Shown here: positions 6,193-13,731 of the stretch, piece after piece
Numbering within the stretch: position 1 is the first letter of the stretch
Layout of the letters: every line of letters starts with the position of its first letter
Source of the DNA: Clostridia bacterium
GTDB lineage: Bacteria > Bacillota_A > Clostridia > Christensenellales > Aristaeellaceae
Assembly: GCA_009783365.1 (NCBI GenBank)
Contig: WRHG01000029.1
Location: 1-14,592 of the forward strand
DNA: 14,592 nucleotides
Direction: 5' to 3'
Notes under the pieces: model-generated
What the model saw: only the letters and a program-made list of their open reading frames with translations
The model's database searches: none
What the model was told of the DNA's origin: nothing
Position numbers and translations under genes: made by a program

Positions 6193-7701
6193 GTGCAGCA
6201 TCCCCACAAAATGAAACGGAAGACGGGCGGAAGGAGAATGCTGCCCCCGTGGGCCTACTTGGCGGCGGCCTTTGGGCTGGCCCTCGCTTTCGCGCTGGCG
6301 CTGCCGGAGAACCGGCTCCTTTTCCCCGGCAGGAATGCCGCCAAGCCCGTCAAGCCGTCTACGTTTCAGGCCCTGAAAACCATTGATAAAAGCGGCCTGG
6401 AAAGCATTACGGTCACTCAGAGGGATAAGGAAAGCTATACGCTGCTGTACCGGGATGAACGTTTGTTCCTAAAGAGGGAGGGCGGAACGCCGGCGCTGAT
6501 CAATGAGGCGTATGATCAGGAGATCGTAAGCGCGGCTACCGTCTTTGCCGTGGAGGATACCATCGCCAGGAACGCCGACGAGGTGAGGCCGTACTTGAAG
6601 GATATGGGGCTGGAACCGCCGGAGATCACCGTACGCGTCACTTCGGCGGAGGGTTGGGAGGATGTGCTTCAGCTGGGATGGCCTGTACCGGAGAGTTCCT
6701 GTTATTATTACCGGTGGTCCGGAGATCCGGGGGTGTATATGTGCGACTCCGGAATCTATGAAGCTTTTGAGATGACGCCCCAGATGCTCCTGCCTGTAGA
6801 GCAGCCCCTGCTGCAAGCAAGCCTGACGGACCGCTGCGCGATTGCCGTGCGCGGCAGGGAGCCGCTCGAAATCCTTTTTTTCATGGATCAGGGAGGCCAT
6901 GTGTCGGGTACGCTCCAAAAGCCCTTCGCGTATCCGCTGGGAGAGGAGCAGGCGGCGGCGCTGCTGAGCGCCGTGGCTAATTTTCGCCTGGGCCCGATGC
7001 AGGAAGAACTGCCCGGGGCGAAAGACGCGTATGCAGGCGGACCCCTTGCGACAATCCATATTCATCAGCGCGCGGGGGCATACGCCGACGTGGATGAAAA
7101 CGGCGTCCTGACTGCCCGGGAAGCCCAGGAACAAACCCTGGCCCTTACGCTGTGGGAGAAGACGGACGGCTATTTTTACGCCTGTGAATACGAGGGCCGG
7201 TTATACCATGTGAACGGCTTTTTGCTGGCGGCGTTTTTACAGGCTACGTCTGAGGGGCTCGTCACCAAGAATCCGGCGGATATGGGGGAGAACGGGGCCA
7301 TAGCCTCCATTCATATCCAGGTGGAGGGCAGGGTATTGGATTTTCGTCGCGTCAGAATGGAACGGGTCCTGCCCAACAACGAGTTGGCCCTGGATGAGGA
7401 CGGGAACATCCTCTACGATGTACAGACCCTCTGCAACGGGGAACCATTCAGCCACGAGGCCTTTGATCTCATGGTCGTCAATTTGGCGGCCATGGAGGTG
7501 CTGGGCTCTGTGGAGGAAGAAGACATCATAGGTTCCCGAACGCCCCGCTGGCAGATGACCATCACCACCGAGGGCGGCGCTGCCCGCATGCTGGCCGCCT
7601 ACCCTATCAACGCGTTCTATGACGCCATAGCGGTGGACGGCACGGTGCGGCACGAGCTTCAGGCGGAAAGCCTGCAAATCGCCCTGGGGGATTTGCTGTA
7701 A
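6193..7701 (+). CDS. DUF4340 domain-containing membrane-anchored protein
   Basis: A 502-residue protein with a basic N-terminus (KMKRKTGGRR), one membrane segment at about 18-37, and a long soluble domain predicted outside the cell. The pattern of repeated TYxL-type strand segments and its position directly after a GldG-like gene match DUF4340 proteins, which regularly accompany these ABC modules in Clostridia. Biochemical function is unknown. GTG at 6193 is the start because AGGAGG (6180-6185) lies 7 nt upstream and the membrane anchor then sits at the N-terminus; an in-frame upstream ATG at 6079 lies in the GldG-like gene. The 46-nt gap to the upstream gene holds no terminator. No strong terminator follows: a 5-bp hairpin at 7713-7726 has no T-run. 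Confidence 0.75.
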   Translation: MQHPHKMKRKTGGRRMLPPWAYLAAAFGLALAFALALPENRLLFPGRNAAKPVKPSTFQALKTIDKSGLESITVTQRDKESYTLLYRDERLFLKREGGTPALINEAYDQEIVSAATVFAVEDTIARNADEVRPYLKDMGLEPPEITVRVTSAEGWEDVLQLGWPVPESSCYYYRWSGDPGVYMCDSGIYEAFEMTPQMLLPVEQPLLQASLTDRCAIAVRGREPLEILFFMDQGGHVSGTLQKPFAYPLGEEQAAALLSAVANFRLGPMQEELPGAKDAYAGGPLATIHIHQRAGAYADVDENGVLTAREAQEQTLALTLWEKTDGYFYACEYEGRLYHVNGFLLAAFLQATSEGLVTKNPADMGENGAIASIHIQVEGRVLDFRRVRMERVLPNNELALDEDGNILYDVQTLCNGEPFSHEAFDLMVVNLAAMEVLGSVEEEDIIGSRTPRWQMTITTEGGAARMLAAYPINAFYDAIAVDGTVRHELQAESLQIALGDLL

Positions 7702-7733
7702 AAAGACCGTATGAACCCTCAGGTTCCCGACGC

Positions 7734-7762
7734 TTGTCAAGGGACGATTTCCCGTGTATAAT
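7734..7762 (+). promoter_or_regulatory. Near-consensus sigma-A promoter for murA
   Basis: TTGTCA (7734-7739) and TATAAT (7757-7762) are separated by exactly 17 bases. This is the best promoter in the window. Transcription should start near 7769, which places the in-frame ATG at 7768 at or upstream of the transcript start and gives a leader of about 85 nt to the preferred ATG at 7855. The spacer holds a small inverted repeat, GGGA...TCCC. Confidence 0.75.
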
Positions 7763-7854
7763 TATAGATGCTTTTGCAGGAATGCAGGCCGGGAAAGGTT
7801 CGGGACGAGGTGATGGCGGCCGTGTTTGGCCTTCCGATGCAGTGCAAGGAAAAA

Positions 7855-9102
7855 ATGCTCATTACGGGCGGCGTTCCTCTGACGGGAGAGATCACCGTCA
7901 GCGGCGGGAAGAACACCTCCGTGGCGGTGATCCCCGCCACCCTGCTTTGCGACTCTCCCTGCACGATCGAGAACCTGCCTGATATAGACGATGTGCACGC
8001 GCTCATTGAAATCGTTACCCATTTAGGCGCGAAGGTGGACTATGTGCCGGGGCATCATCTGACGGTGGACCCCGCCTCGGCGGAAGGCACCCATGTGCCT
8101 TACGCCTTTACCAACCGCCTGCGGGCCAGCTACTATCTGCTGGGAGCGCTTTTGGGGAGAAACGGCCGCGCGGAGGTTGCTTATCCCGGCGGATGCGAGA
8201 TCGGCAGCAGGCCCATCGACCAGCATGTAAAGGGACTGCGCGCCCTGGGCGCGGAGATTGACGAACGTCGGGGCATGGTATATGCCAAGGCTGATAAACT
8301 GAACGGCTCCGACATTTTTTTTGACATGGTGACCGTGGGCGGCACCATCAACGTGATGCTGGCCGCAGTCCGGGCGGAAGGCGCCACGATGATTTACAAC
8401 GCCGCCAAGGAGCCCCATATCGTGGATTTGGCCAACTTTCTCAACAGTATGGGCGCGCGTGTAAAAGGAGCGGGAACCGACGTAATCCGCATCCAGGGAC
8501 GGCAAAAACTGCACGGCGCGTCCTACGCCGTCATTCCGGACCAGATTGAAACAGGCACCTTGATGATCGCCACAGCGGCTTCCCGGGGCGATGTGGTGAT
8601 TCACGGCTGCATTCCCACCCATATGGAGGCGCTTACGGCCAAACTGCTGGAAATGGGTTTTAGGGTCACCCAAAGCGACGACAGCATTCGGGTTCGGCCT
8701 CAGGGTTCGCTTCGTGCGGTTAATGTAAAAACCCAGGTATATCCCGGATTTCCCACGGACCTGCAGCAACCTATAACCGCGCTGCTGTGTACGGCTAACG
8801 GTACCTCCACCGTGTCGGAGGCTATCTTTGAGCAGCGGTTCAAGCATCTGGATGAGCTGCGCCGCATGGGGGCCAGTATCAAGCTGATGGGCCGAACTGT
8901 GCTCATTGAAGGTGTGGACGAGCTTTTTGGCGCGCCTGTTACGGTAACCGACCTGCGCGCGGGGGCCGCCCTGATTGTGGCCGGGCTTATGGCCAACGGT
9001 ATCACGGAAATTTATGAAACTTCTTACATTGACCGCGGATATGAACGGATTGAGGAGAAGCTGCGCAGCTTGGGAGCGGATATCCGCCGGGAAAGACTGT
9101 AG
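7855..9102 (+). CDS. murA: UDP-N-acetylglucosamine 1-carboxyvinyltransferase (MurA)
   Basis: Transfers enolpyruvyl from phosphoenolpyruvate to UDP-N-acetylglucosamine, the first committed step of peptidoglycan synthesis, in the cytoplasm. With the start at 7855 it has 415 residues (E. coli 419). Key residues are in place: Lys19-Asn20 in SGGKN, Arg90 in RAS, catalytic Cys114 in PGGCEIGSRP, Asp302 in FPTDLQ and Arg368 in TDLRAGAAL. Cys rather than Asp at 114 predicts fosfomycin sensitivity. The usual SGAKN reads SGGKN. I chose ATG 7855 because AAGGA lies 4 nt before it and MLITGG matches the family N-terminus; ATGs at 7837, 7813 and 7768 are in frame, and the last lies at the transcript start. 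Clostridia often carry two MurA paralogues, and which one this is cannot be told. Followed after 30 nt by a J-domain gene. Confidence 0.93.
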   Translation: MLITGGVPLTGEITVSGGKNTSVAVIPATLLCDSPCTIENLPDIDDVHALIEIVTHLGAKVDYVPGHHLTVDPASAEGTHVPYAFTNRLRASYYLLGALLGRNGRAEVAYPGGCEIGSRPIDQHVKGLRALGAEIDERRGMVYAKADKLNGSDIFFDMVTVGGTINVMLAAVRAEGATMIYNAAKEPHIVDLANFLNSMGARVKGAGTDVIRIQGRQKLHGASYAVIPDQIETGTLMIATAASRGDVVIHGCIPTHMEALTAKLLEMGFRVTQSDDSIRVRPQGSLRAVNVKTQVYPGFPTDLQQPITALLCTANGTSTVSEAIFEQRFKHLDELRRMGASIKLMGRTVLIEGVDELFGAPVTVTDLRAGAALIVAGLMANGITEIYETSYIDRGYERIEEKLRSLGADIRRERL

Positions 9103-9132
9103 GCCGTGGGCGCAGGGGGATGAAAGAGGGCG

Positions 9133-9699
9133 TTGCCCCCGCGGAAATGGGGGGTGGCCTGCCTGATCGAAAAGAAGTACTTTGACGTCCTGGGGCTTAA
9201 CCCTCACGCGGACGCCCAGGAAATTCGCGCGGCTTACCGCCAGAAGGTAAAGGACTGCCACCCGGATCAATACCAGGATGCGGCCGAGCAGACGGCTGCC
9301 CAGGAGCGGCTGGTGGAGCTCAACCTGGCTTATGAAGAGGCGTTGAAGGTTGCTTTCCGGCATCATGTGGGGTTTCATTACATCTCCCAGGAGGAAGCCA
9401 AGCATTTTGCCGTTCGCCTGATGGATCAGGGCAGCCTGGAAAGCGCCCTGCGTCAATTAAACCGCGCCAGCAGCCGCGACGACGGGTGGTACTATTTGCA
9501 GGGGCATATTCTGATGGGGCTCAGGCAGTATGAAAACGCGCATCAGAGCTTTCGGGAAGCGGTCCGCCGGGAGCCGGAGAACCGACGATACCGGGAAGGG
9601 GCGCTGGACGCGGCCCTGGCTATGAAAAAGAACAGGCGCCCGGGGTACCGGCTGCAAAACTGGTTGCGGGAAGCTCTGGGAAAAGGGAGAAAGCGTTGA
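9133..9699 (+). CDS. J-domain (DnaJ-like) protein with C-terminal TPR
   Basis: A 188-residue protein with an N-terminal J domain (about 14-75): KYFDVLGLNPHADAQEIRAA, then the DnaK-stimulating His-Pro-Asp at 43-45 (CHPDQ), and helix III/IV around LNLAYEEAL. Residues about 95-160 look like tetratricopeptide repeats: SLESALRQLNRAS, WYYLQGHILMGLRQYENA, HQSFREAVRREPEN. There is no Gly/Phe region or zinc fingers, so it is a class C J protein, probably directing DnaK to a specific client. The start is uncertain: TTG 9133 has AGAGGG just upstream but close, and GTG 9154 is possible. It lies 30 nt after murA on the same strand, so probable co-transcription from the murA promoter. Its client is unknown. 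Confidence 0.82.
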   Translation: MPPRKWGVACLIEKKYFDVLGLNPHADAQEIRAAYRQKVKDCHPDQYQDAAEQTAAQERLVELNLAYEEALKVAFRHHVGFHYISQEEAKHFAVRLMDQGSLESALRQLNRASSRDDGWYYLQGHILMGLRQYENAHQSFREAVRREPENRRYREGALDAALAMKKNRRPGYRLQNWLREALGKGRKR

Positions 9700-9723
9700 C
9701 GGTCAGCCATTGGGCGGTATCAA
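9696..9723 (+). promoter_or_regulatory. Weak candidate promoter for the nucleoside transporter operon
   Basis: TTGACG (9696-9701) overlaps the J-protein stop and is followed after 16 bases by TATCAA (9718-9723), which lacks the conserved final T. A good -35 with a poor -10. It is the best candidate I found in the short gap before the binding-protein gene, which otherwise could be read from murA. Confidence 0.3.
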
Positions 9724-9783
9724 GCGAAAGCGCATCTTTGAAACTGCGGATCAATGAAAAAAACAGATAAAGGATGATGAGAA

Positions 9784-10785
9784 ATGAGTAAAAAAGGAAT
9801 TGCCCTGCTTCTGTGCCTTGTTATGGCTGCAGCCGTTTTTACGGCGTCGGCGGAAGCCGATAAAGCCGGGGAAGGTGTGAAAGTGGCTCTTTGCATCGCC
9901 AATACCCTGGGTGACAAAGGTTTCTACGACAGCGCCTACGAGAGCCTCGAGAGGCTGGAGGCGGATTTTGGCGTGACGGGAAGCGTTGTGGAATGTGCCA
10001 GCGACGCCAGCAGGTACCAGCCGGCTCTGGTGGACGCCGCGGAGAAGAACGACATCGTGGTGGCTGTGGGTTGGGAGTTTTGGGACGGCCTCAGCGAGGT
10101 GGTCCCGGAAATGCCCGAAACCATGTTCATCTTCGTGGACAATGGGTTGGACGGCGTGGGGGACAACCTGCTTTCCATCACCTATGCGGAGAATGAAGGG
10201 AGTTTCCTGGCGGGTTACATCGCCATGAAGCTGTCCAAAACCGGCAAGGTGGGTGTGGTCGGCGGCGAAGACAGCGAGACCATCAATAATTTTATCGTGG
10301 GTTACCGGCAGGGCGGCCTGTTTGCCCGGGCGGACGGCCAGGTGCTGGATCCCATTTACACAAATGATTACGAGGCGCCGGACAAGGGCAAGGAAGCCGC
10401 CCTGGCCCTGTATGATAAAGGCGCGGACGTGGTGTTCCAAGTTGCGGGCAAGACCGGCCTCGGTGTCTTTGAAGCCGCGGTTGAAACCGGAAATTACGCC
10501 ATCGGCGTGGACAGCGACCAGAAGTACCTGTATCCGGATGTGATCCTGTGCTCCATGCTCAAGCGCGTGGGAGACAGCGTTTACGCGGTCATCGGCGCGT
10601 ACCTGGCGGACGGTGTCTTTGAAGGCGGCGCTGTCTGGGACGCGGATATGACCACCGGCTTCATCGATATCGGCTATGGAGACGAAGCCATGGCCCAGCA
10701 GGTCACCCCGGAGCTAAAAGCCGAGGTGGAAGCGCTGAAAGAGCGGATCATCAGCGGGGAAATCACGGTGGAATCCACAAGATAA
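9784..10785 (+). CDS. nupN: BMP-family (PnrA-like) nucleoside-binding protein of an ABC importer
   Basis: A 333-residue extracytoplasmic binding protein of the Bmp/PnrA family, which binds purine and other nucleosides. Family blocks: ANTLGDKGFYDSAYESL after the first strand, YAENEGSFLAGYIAMK, GKVGVVGGEDSETINNF, FQVAGKTGLGVFEAA, AIGVDSDQ and CSMLKRVGDSVYA. The signal peptide is KK followed by LLLCLVMAAAVFTASA, with likely signal-peptidase-I cleavage after ASA (residue 23). There is no lipobox Cys: Cys11 sits in LLLC too early in the segment, without the Ala/Gly context. AAAGGA precedes ATG 9784 by 9 nt. It opens a BMP-ATPase-permease-permease operon arranged like Bacillus nupNOPQ (guanosine uptake); the symbol rests on that layout. 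Exact nucleoside specificity is not readable. Confidence 0.85.
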   Translation: MSKKGIALLLCLVMAAAVFTASAEADKAGEGVKVALCIANTLGDKGFYDSAYESLERLEADFGVTGSVVECASDASRYQPALVDAAEKNDIVVAVGWEFWDGLSEVVPEMPETMFIFVDNGLDGVGDNLLSITYAENEGSFLAGYIAMKLSKTGKVGVVGGEDSETINNFIVGYRQGGLFARADGQVLDPIYTNDYEAPDKGKEAALALYDKGADVVFQVAGKTGLGVFEAAVETGNYAIGVDSDQKYLYPDVILCSMLKRVGDSVYAVIGAYLADGVFEGGAVWDADMTTGFIDIGYGDEAMAQQVTPELKAEVEALKERIISGEITVESTR

Positions 10786-10788
10786 GCT

Positions 10789-10861
10789 CCGGCAGGGGGA
10801 AGCGCGGGGAAGCAAGATGCCGGCCCACGATCGTGAAGCGGAGGCGTCCCCTTTGCTTCGC
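10789..10861 (+). other. Hairpin-rich gap between binding-protein and ATPase genes
   Basis: The 169-nt gap (10786-10954) contains a strong stem-loop: bases 10833-10844 pair with 10850-10861 over 12 bp (nine Watson-Crick, three GU) around a CGUCC loop. Just before it are a 10-bp palindrome CACGATCGTG (10826-10835) that overlaps its left arm, and a 6-bp pair CCGGCA/TGCCGG (10789-10794 with 10818-10823). There is no U-run after the stem, so it should not terminate fully. A stable stem after the binding-protein gene commonly protects its mRNA end, giving more binding protein than ATPase. No open reading frame in the gap looks real. Confidence 0.5.
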
Positions 10862-10954
10862 CTTTGCATCGTCCGTACAGACGCAAGGCCACACCCGGCC
10901 CAAACGAGCATAAGGCCCGAGGCGCAGGCCCCGGTATAGAAATGAGGTCGGCCC

Positions 10955-12598
10955 ATGCCCCCCCCCATCGTTGTGTTTTCCCACGTCAGCATGCAATACC
11001 CGGGCGTGCTGGCGGTGGATGACGTGAGCCTCTCCATTAGGCAGGGAGAGGTCTTTGCGTTGGTGGGTGAAAACGGAGCGGGTAAAAGCACGCTGATGAA
11101 TATGCTCTATGGACTGGTGGAACCCACCCTGGGTGAAATTACCGTCAGGGGGCAAAAAGCCGGTTGCCGGCCCCGGCAGGCTATGGATATGGGGGTTAGC
11201 ATGGTGCATCAGCACTTCAAGCTGGTGCCCAGCTTTACCGTGGCCCAAAACGTCCTGCTGGGCCGCGAACCCCGGAAAGGCGGCCTGCTCTATGACGGCG
11301 CCCGGGCGAATGCACTGGTGCGCGAATTGGCGGACCGGTACGGCTTGGCGGTGAACCCTGCGGATGTGGTGGGTGAACTCTCCGTGGGTCTGCAGCAGCG
11401 GGTGGAGATCTTAAAAGCGCTCCGGCAGGGGGCTGACGTATTGATTTTGGATGAACCAACCGCCGTACTGACCCCCCAGGAAGCTGAGGAGCTGTTTCAG
11501 GTGGTACGGCGGATGGTGGCGGATAGGCGAATGACGGTGATCCTCATTACCCACAAGCTGCCCGAGGTAATGCGGGCCAGCGATCGGGTAGGGGTGATGA
11601 AGCGGGGCAGGCTGGTGGCTGTGCTGGATACACGCGCCACCGGGGAGATGGAAATCGCTTCGCTGATGGTGGGGCGGGAAATGCCGGCTGAGATGATCCT
11701 TCCGCTGACCTCCTCGGCCCCGTCGGCTTCGGCGGAGGAAGCGGCCACGGGCCGTCCTGTCTCCGGGGAGGCTGGCGGTACGCCCGCCGCGTTCGCGGCA
11801 GGCGATGCAAAAGAGCGTTCAACACCCGTAATTCCCTTGCGAATTGAAGGGCTTCAGGCTCTCGGCGACCGTGGGTTTCCTGCCCTCCGGGGCGTGGAAC
11901 TGTCAGTGCGCGCCGGGGAGATTGTTGGGATTTGCGGTGTGGAAGGCAACGGACAAACGGAGCTGGCGGAATGCATCCTTGGCATGAGGGCTTATCGGGG
12001 AAGCATTTTGGTCGGCGGGAAGGACGTGAGCCGCCTGACCTCGGGAGAGATCCGGCGCTTGGGCGTGAGTTTTGTGCCGGAAGACCGTTTGCGGACCGGT
12101 CTTGACACCCGGGCCAGCGTGATGGAAAACCTTCTGCTGGGCAGGCAGCGCGAACCCGCTTTCAACGCCCTGGGCCTGTACCTGCGCCGGGGCAGGGTAA
12201 GGCGCTATGCCCGGGAACGGGTCCGGGAGTTCGATATCCGTTCCGCCGGTGTAGATGAGCCTGTGGGGGCCCTGTCCGGCGGTAATATGCAAAAAACGGT
12301 CATCGCCCGGGAGTTTAGCTTTGGCGCGTCCCTTCTCATCATCAGCCAGCCCACGCGCGGGGTGGACATCGGAGCCACCCGGTTCATCCACAGGCGCATT
12401 ATGGAAGAGCGGGACAGGGGCTGCGCCATCCTGCTGATCAGCGCGGATCTGGACGAACTCTTCCACTTGTGCGACCGGTTGGCAGCCCTCTTCAAGGGAC
12501 AGGTGACGGCCTGCTTCGCGGCCAATGCCGTCACCAGGGAGGAGATCGGCTATGCCATGACCGGCGGCGGTCAGAAGGAAGGAGCCTGCTTACCATGA
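10955..12598 (+). CDS. nupO: Nucleoside ABC importer, double ATP-binding protein (NupO-like)
   Basis: A 547-residue ATPase with two fused nucleotide-binding domains, as in NupO, RbsA and MglA. Domain 1 has Walker A GENGAGKST (38-46), signature LSVGLQQR (142-149), Walker B DVLILDEPT (161-169) and the switch His in ITHK (200). Domain 2 carries the family's usual degenerate sites: GVEGNGQTEL instead of a Lys-containing Walker A, signature LSGGNMQK, and LLIISQPTRGVD with Gln for catalytic Glu. The linker at about 249-290 is a long Ser/Ala/Glu-rich stretch, which makes the protein longer than the roughly 510 residues usual for NupO. ATG 10955 follows GAGG by 7 nt. A run of nine C (10958-10966) sits directly after the start codon. 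The stop overlaps the next gene as ATGA. It energises the NupP/NupQ channel. Confidence 0.9.
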   Translation: MPPPIVVFSHVSMQYPGVLAVDDVSLSIRQGEVFALVGENGAGKSTLMNMLYGLVEPTLGEITVRGQKAGCRPRQAMDMGVSMVHQHFKLVPSFTVAQNVLLGREPRKGGLLYDGARANALVRELADRYGLAVNPADVVGELSVGLQQRVEILKALRQGADVLILDEPTAVLTPQEAEELFQVVRRMVADRRMTVILITHKLPEVMRASDRVGVMKRGRLVAVLDTRATGEMEIASLMVGREMPAEMILPLTSSAPSASAEEAATGRPVSGEAGGTPAAFAAGDAKERSTPVIPLRIEGLQALGDRGFPALRGVELSVRAGEIVGICGVEGNGQTELAECILGMRAYRGSILVGGKDVSRLTSGEIRRLGVSFVPEDRLRTGLDTRASVMENLLLGRQREPAFNALGLYLRRGRVRRYARERVREFDIRSAGVDEPVGALSGGNMQKTVIAREFSFGASLLIISQPTRGVDIGATRFIHRRIMEERDRGCAILLISADLDELFHLCDRLAALFKGQVTACFAANAVTREEIGYAMTGGGQKEGACLP

Positions 12599-13731
12599 AC
12601 ACAGGCTTTTTGCAGAGCGTACGCGCCCTGATCAGCCTCAGGCCGGCTCAGCGCCTCCGGCGGGATTACCTGTTTTCTCTGCTGATTGCGATTCTACTGG
12701 CTTTTTTGATGGGCTTTGGAATCATGCGGCTCTGCGGTTTTGACCCGGTGAAGGCCTACCAGGCTCTGTTTCAAGGGGCCCTGGGCACCCGGCGAGCCTT
12801 CGCGAATACCCTTGCCAAGACCGCTACCCTCTGCCTGACCGGCTTGGCGATGTCCGTAGCGGCCAAAGCGGGCATGTTCAACGTGGGAGGCGAGGGCCAG
12901 CTCTACCTGGGGGCCATGGCCGCCGCCTTGGTGGGGGCCGGGACGGCGGCCGCGCCCCCATGGCTGACGGTGGCGCTCTCCCTGGCCGCGGCGCTGCTGG
13001 CCGGCGCCCTCTATGCCCTCCTTCCCGCCTGGCTGAAGGTCAAATGGCATGTGAACGAGGTGATCACTACCATCATGTTAAACTCTGCCGCCATTTACCT
13101 GTGCAGCTTTCTGGCCAACGGACCCCTGAAAACGAGCGAACGGGGCATTGCGACGGGTACGGACAGCATTGCGGCGGGAGCGGGCTTCACGCCGCTGGTC
13201 CGCCTGTCAAACCTGAATACCGGGGTGTTCTTCGCCGCCGCCGCCGCGTTTTTGATCTGGTATTTAATGAGCCGCTCCGTCACGGGCTTTGAGATGAAGC
13301 TCACCGGTGAGAACGACCGTTTCGCTCGGTATGGAGGGATTCCCGCAGGCAAGCTCATGCTCTGGTCCATGGCCATCAGCGGCGCTGTTTGCGGCCTGGT
13401 GGGGATGCTGGAAGTGTTCGGTTTGCACAAGCGTTTCCTGGTGACCGTCAGCAGCGGGTTTTATTTTGACGGTATGCTGGTGGCAATGATTATGCGGTAC
13501 AATCCATTGGGCACGATTTTGATGAGCTTTTTCTTTGCCATGCTCAACATCGGCAGTAAATCCATGGAGTTAAACGCGGGGGTCAGCAGCGAGCTGATTC
13601 TCATCATCCAGTCCATCATCATATTCTTCATGGCGGCGGAAGGGGGCATCCGCCGGGCAATGAGCCAAAGAGCCGCCCGCCGGAAAGCCCGGTTCCCGGC
13701 AAGCCGGATGGGAAGGAGGGAACCGCGGTGA
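12595..13731 (+). CDS. nupP: Nucleoside ABC importer permease 1 (NupP-like)
   Basis: A 378-residue inner-membrane permease of the BPD_transp_2 family (branched-chain amino acid/ribose/nucleoside type), with about eight to ten hydrophobic segments. Conserved blocks are FNVGGEGQLYLGA near residues 95-107 and VNEVITTIMLN at 153-163, followed by a Gly-rich coupling region (GGIPAGKLMLWS) that should contact the ATPase. The N-terminus before TM1 is basic (SLRPAQRLRRDY). ATG 12595 overlaps the ATPase stop as ATGA, with AAGGAAGGAG about 10 nt upstream; in-frame codons upstream lie inside the ATPase gene. The C-terminus is very basic (SQRAARRKARFPASRMGRR). It pairs with the next gene as a heterodimer, as NupP does with NupQ. 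Confidence 0.9.
   Translation: MNTGFLQSVRALISLRPAQRLRRDYLFSLLIAILLAFLMGFGIMRLCGFDPVKAYQALFQGALGTRRAFANTLAKTATLCLTGLAMSVAAKAGMFNVGGEGQLYLGAMAAALVGAGTAAAPPWLTVALSLAAALLAGALYALLPAWLKVKWHVNEVITTIMLNSAAIYLCSFLANGPLKTSERGIATGTDSIAAGAGFTPLVRLSNLNTGVFFAAAAAFLIWYLMSRSVTGFEMKLTGENDRFARYGGIPAGKLMLWSMAISGAVCGLVGMLEVFGLHKRFLVTVSSGFYFDGMLVAMIMRYNPLGTILMSFFFAMLNIGSKSMELNAGVSSELILIIQSIIIFFMAAEGGIRRAMSQRAARRKARFPASRMGRREPR

Noticed and set aside
7713..7726. Small hairpin GAACC/GGTTC after the DUF4340 gene
   Set aside because: Only five base pairs and no U-run, so not a credible terminator.
7768..7854. Upstream in-frame ATGs of murA (7768, 7813, 7837)
   Set aside because: 7768 sits at the predicted transcript start; the others lack a well-spaced ribosome site and lengthen a family-typical N-terminus.
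9120..9185. A 21-codon frame with a G-rich ribosome-like site between murA and the J-domain gene
   Set aside because: Too short, no recognisable product, and largely inside the J-domain gene.
8023..9456. Minus-strand open frame of 477 codons opposite murA and the J-domain gene
   Set aside because: It lies opposite two clearly conserved genes, shows no recognisable domain, and high GC makes such shadow frames common.
9700..9783. Possible purine riboswitch or cre box before the nucleoside-binding protein
   Set aside because: The gap is too short for a purine riboswitch plus expression platform, and the best cre alignment has several mismatches in the conserved positions.
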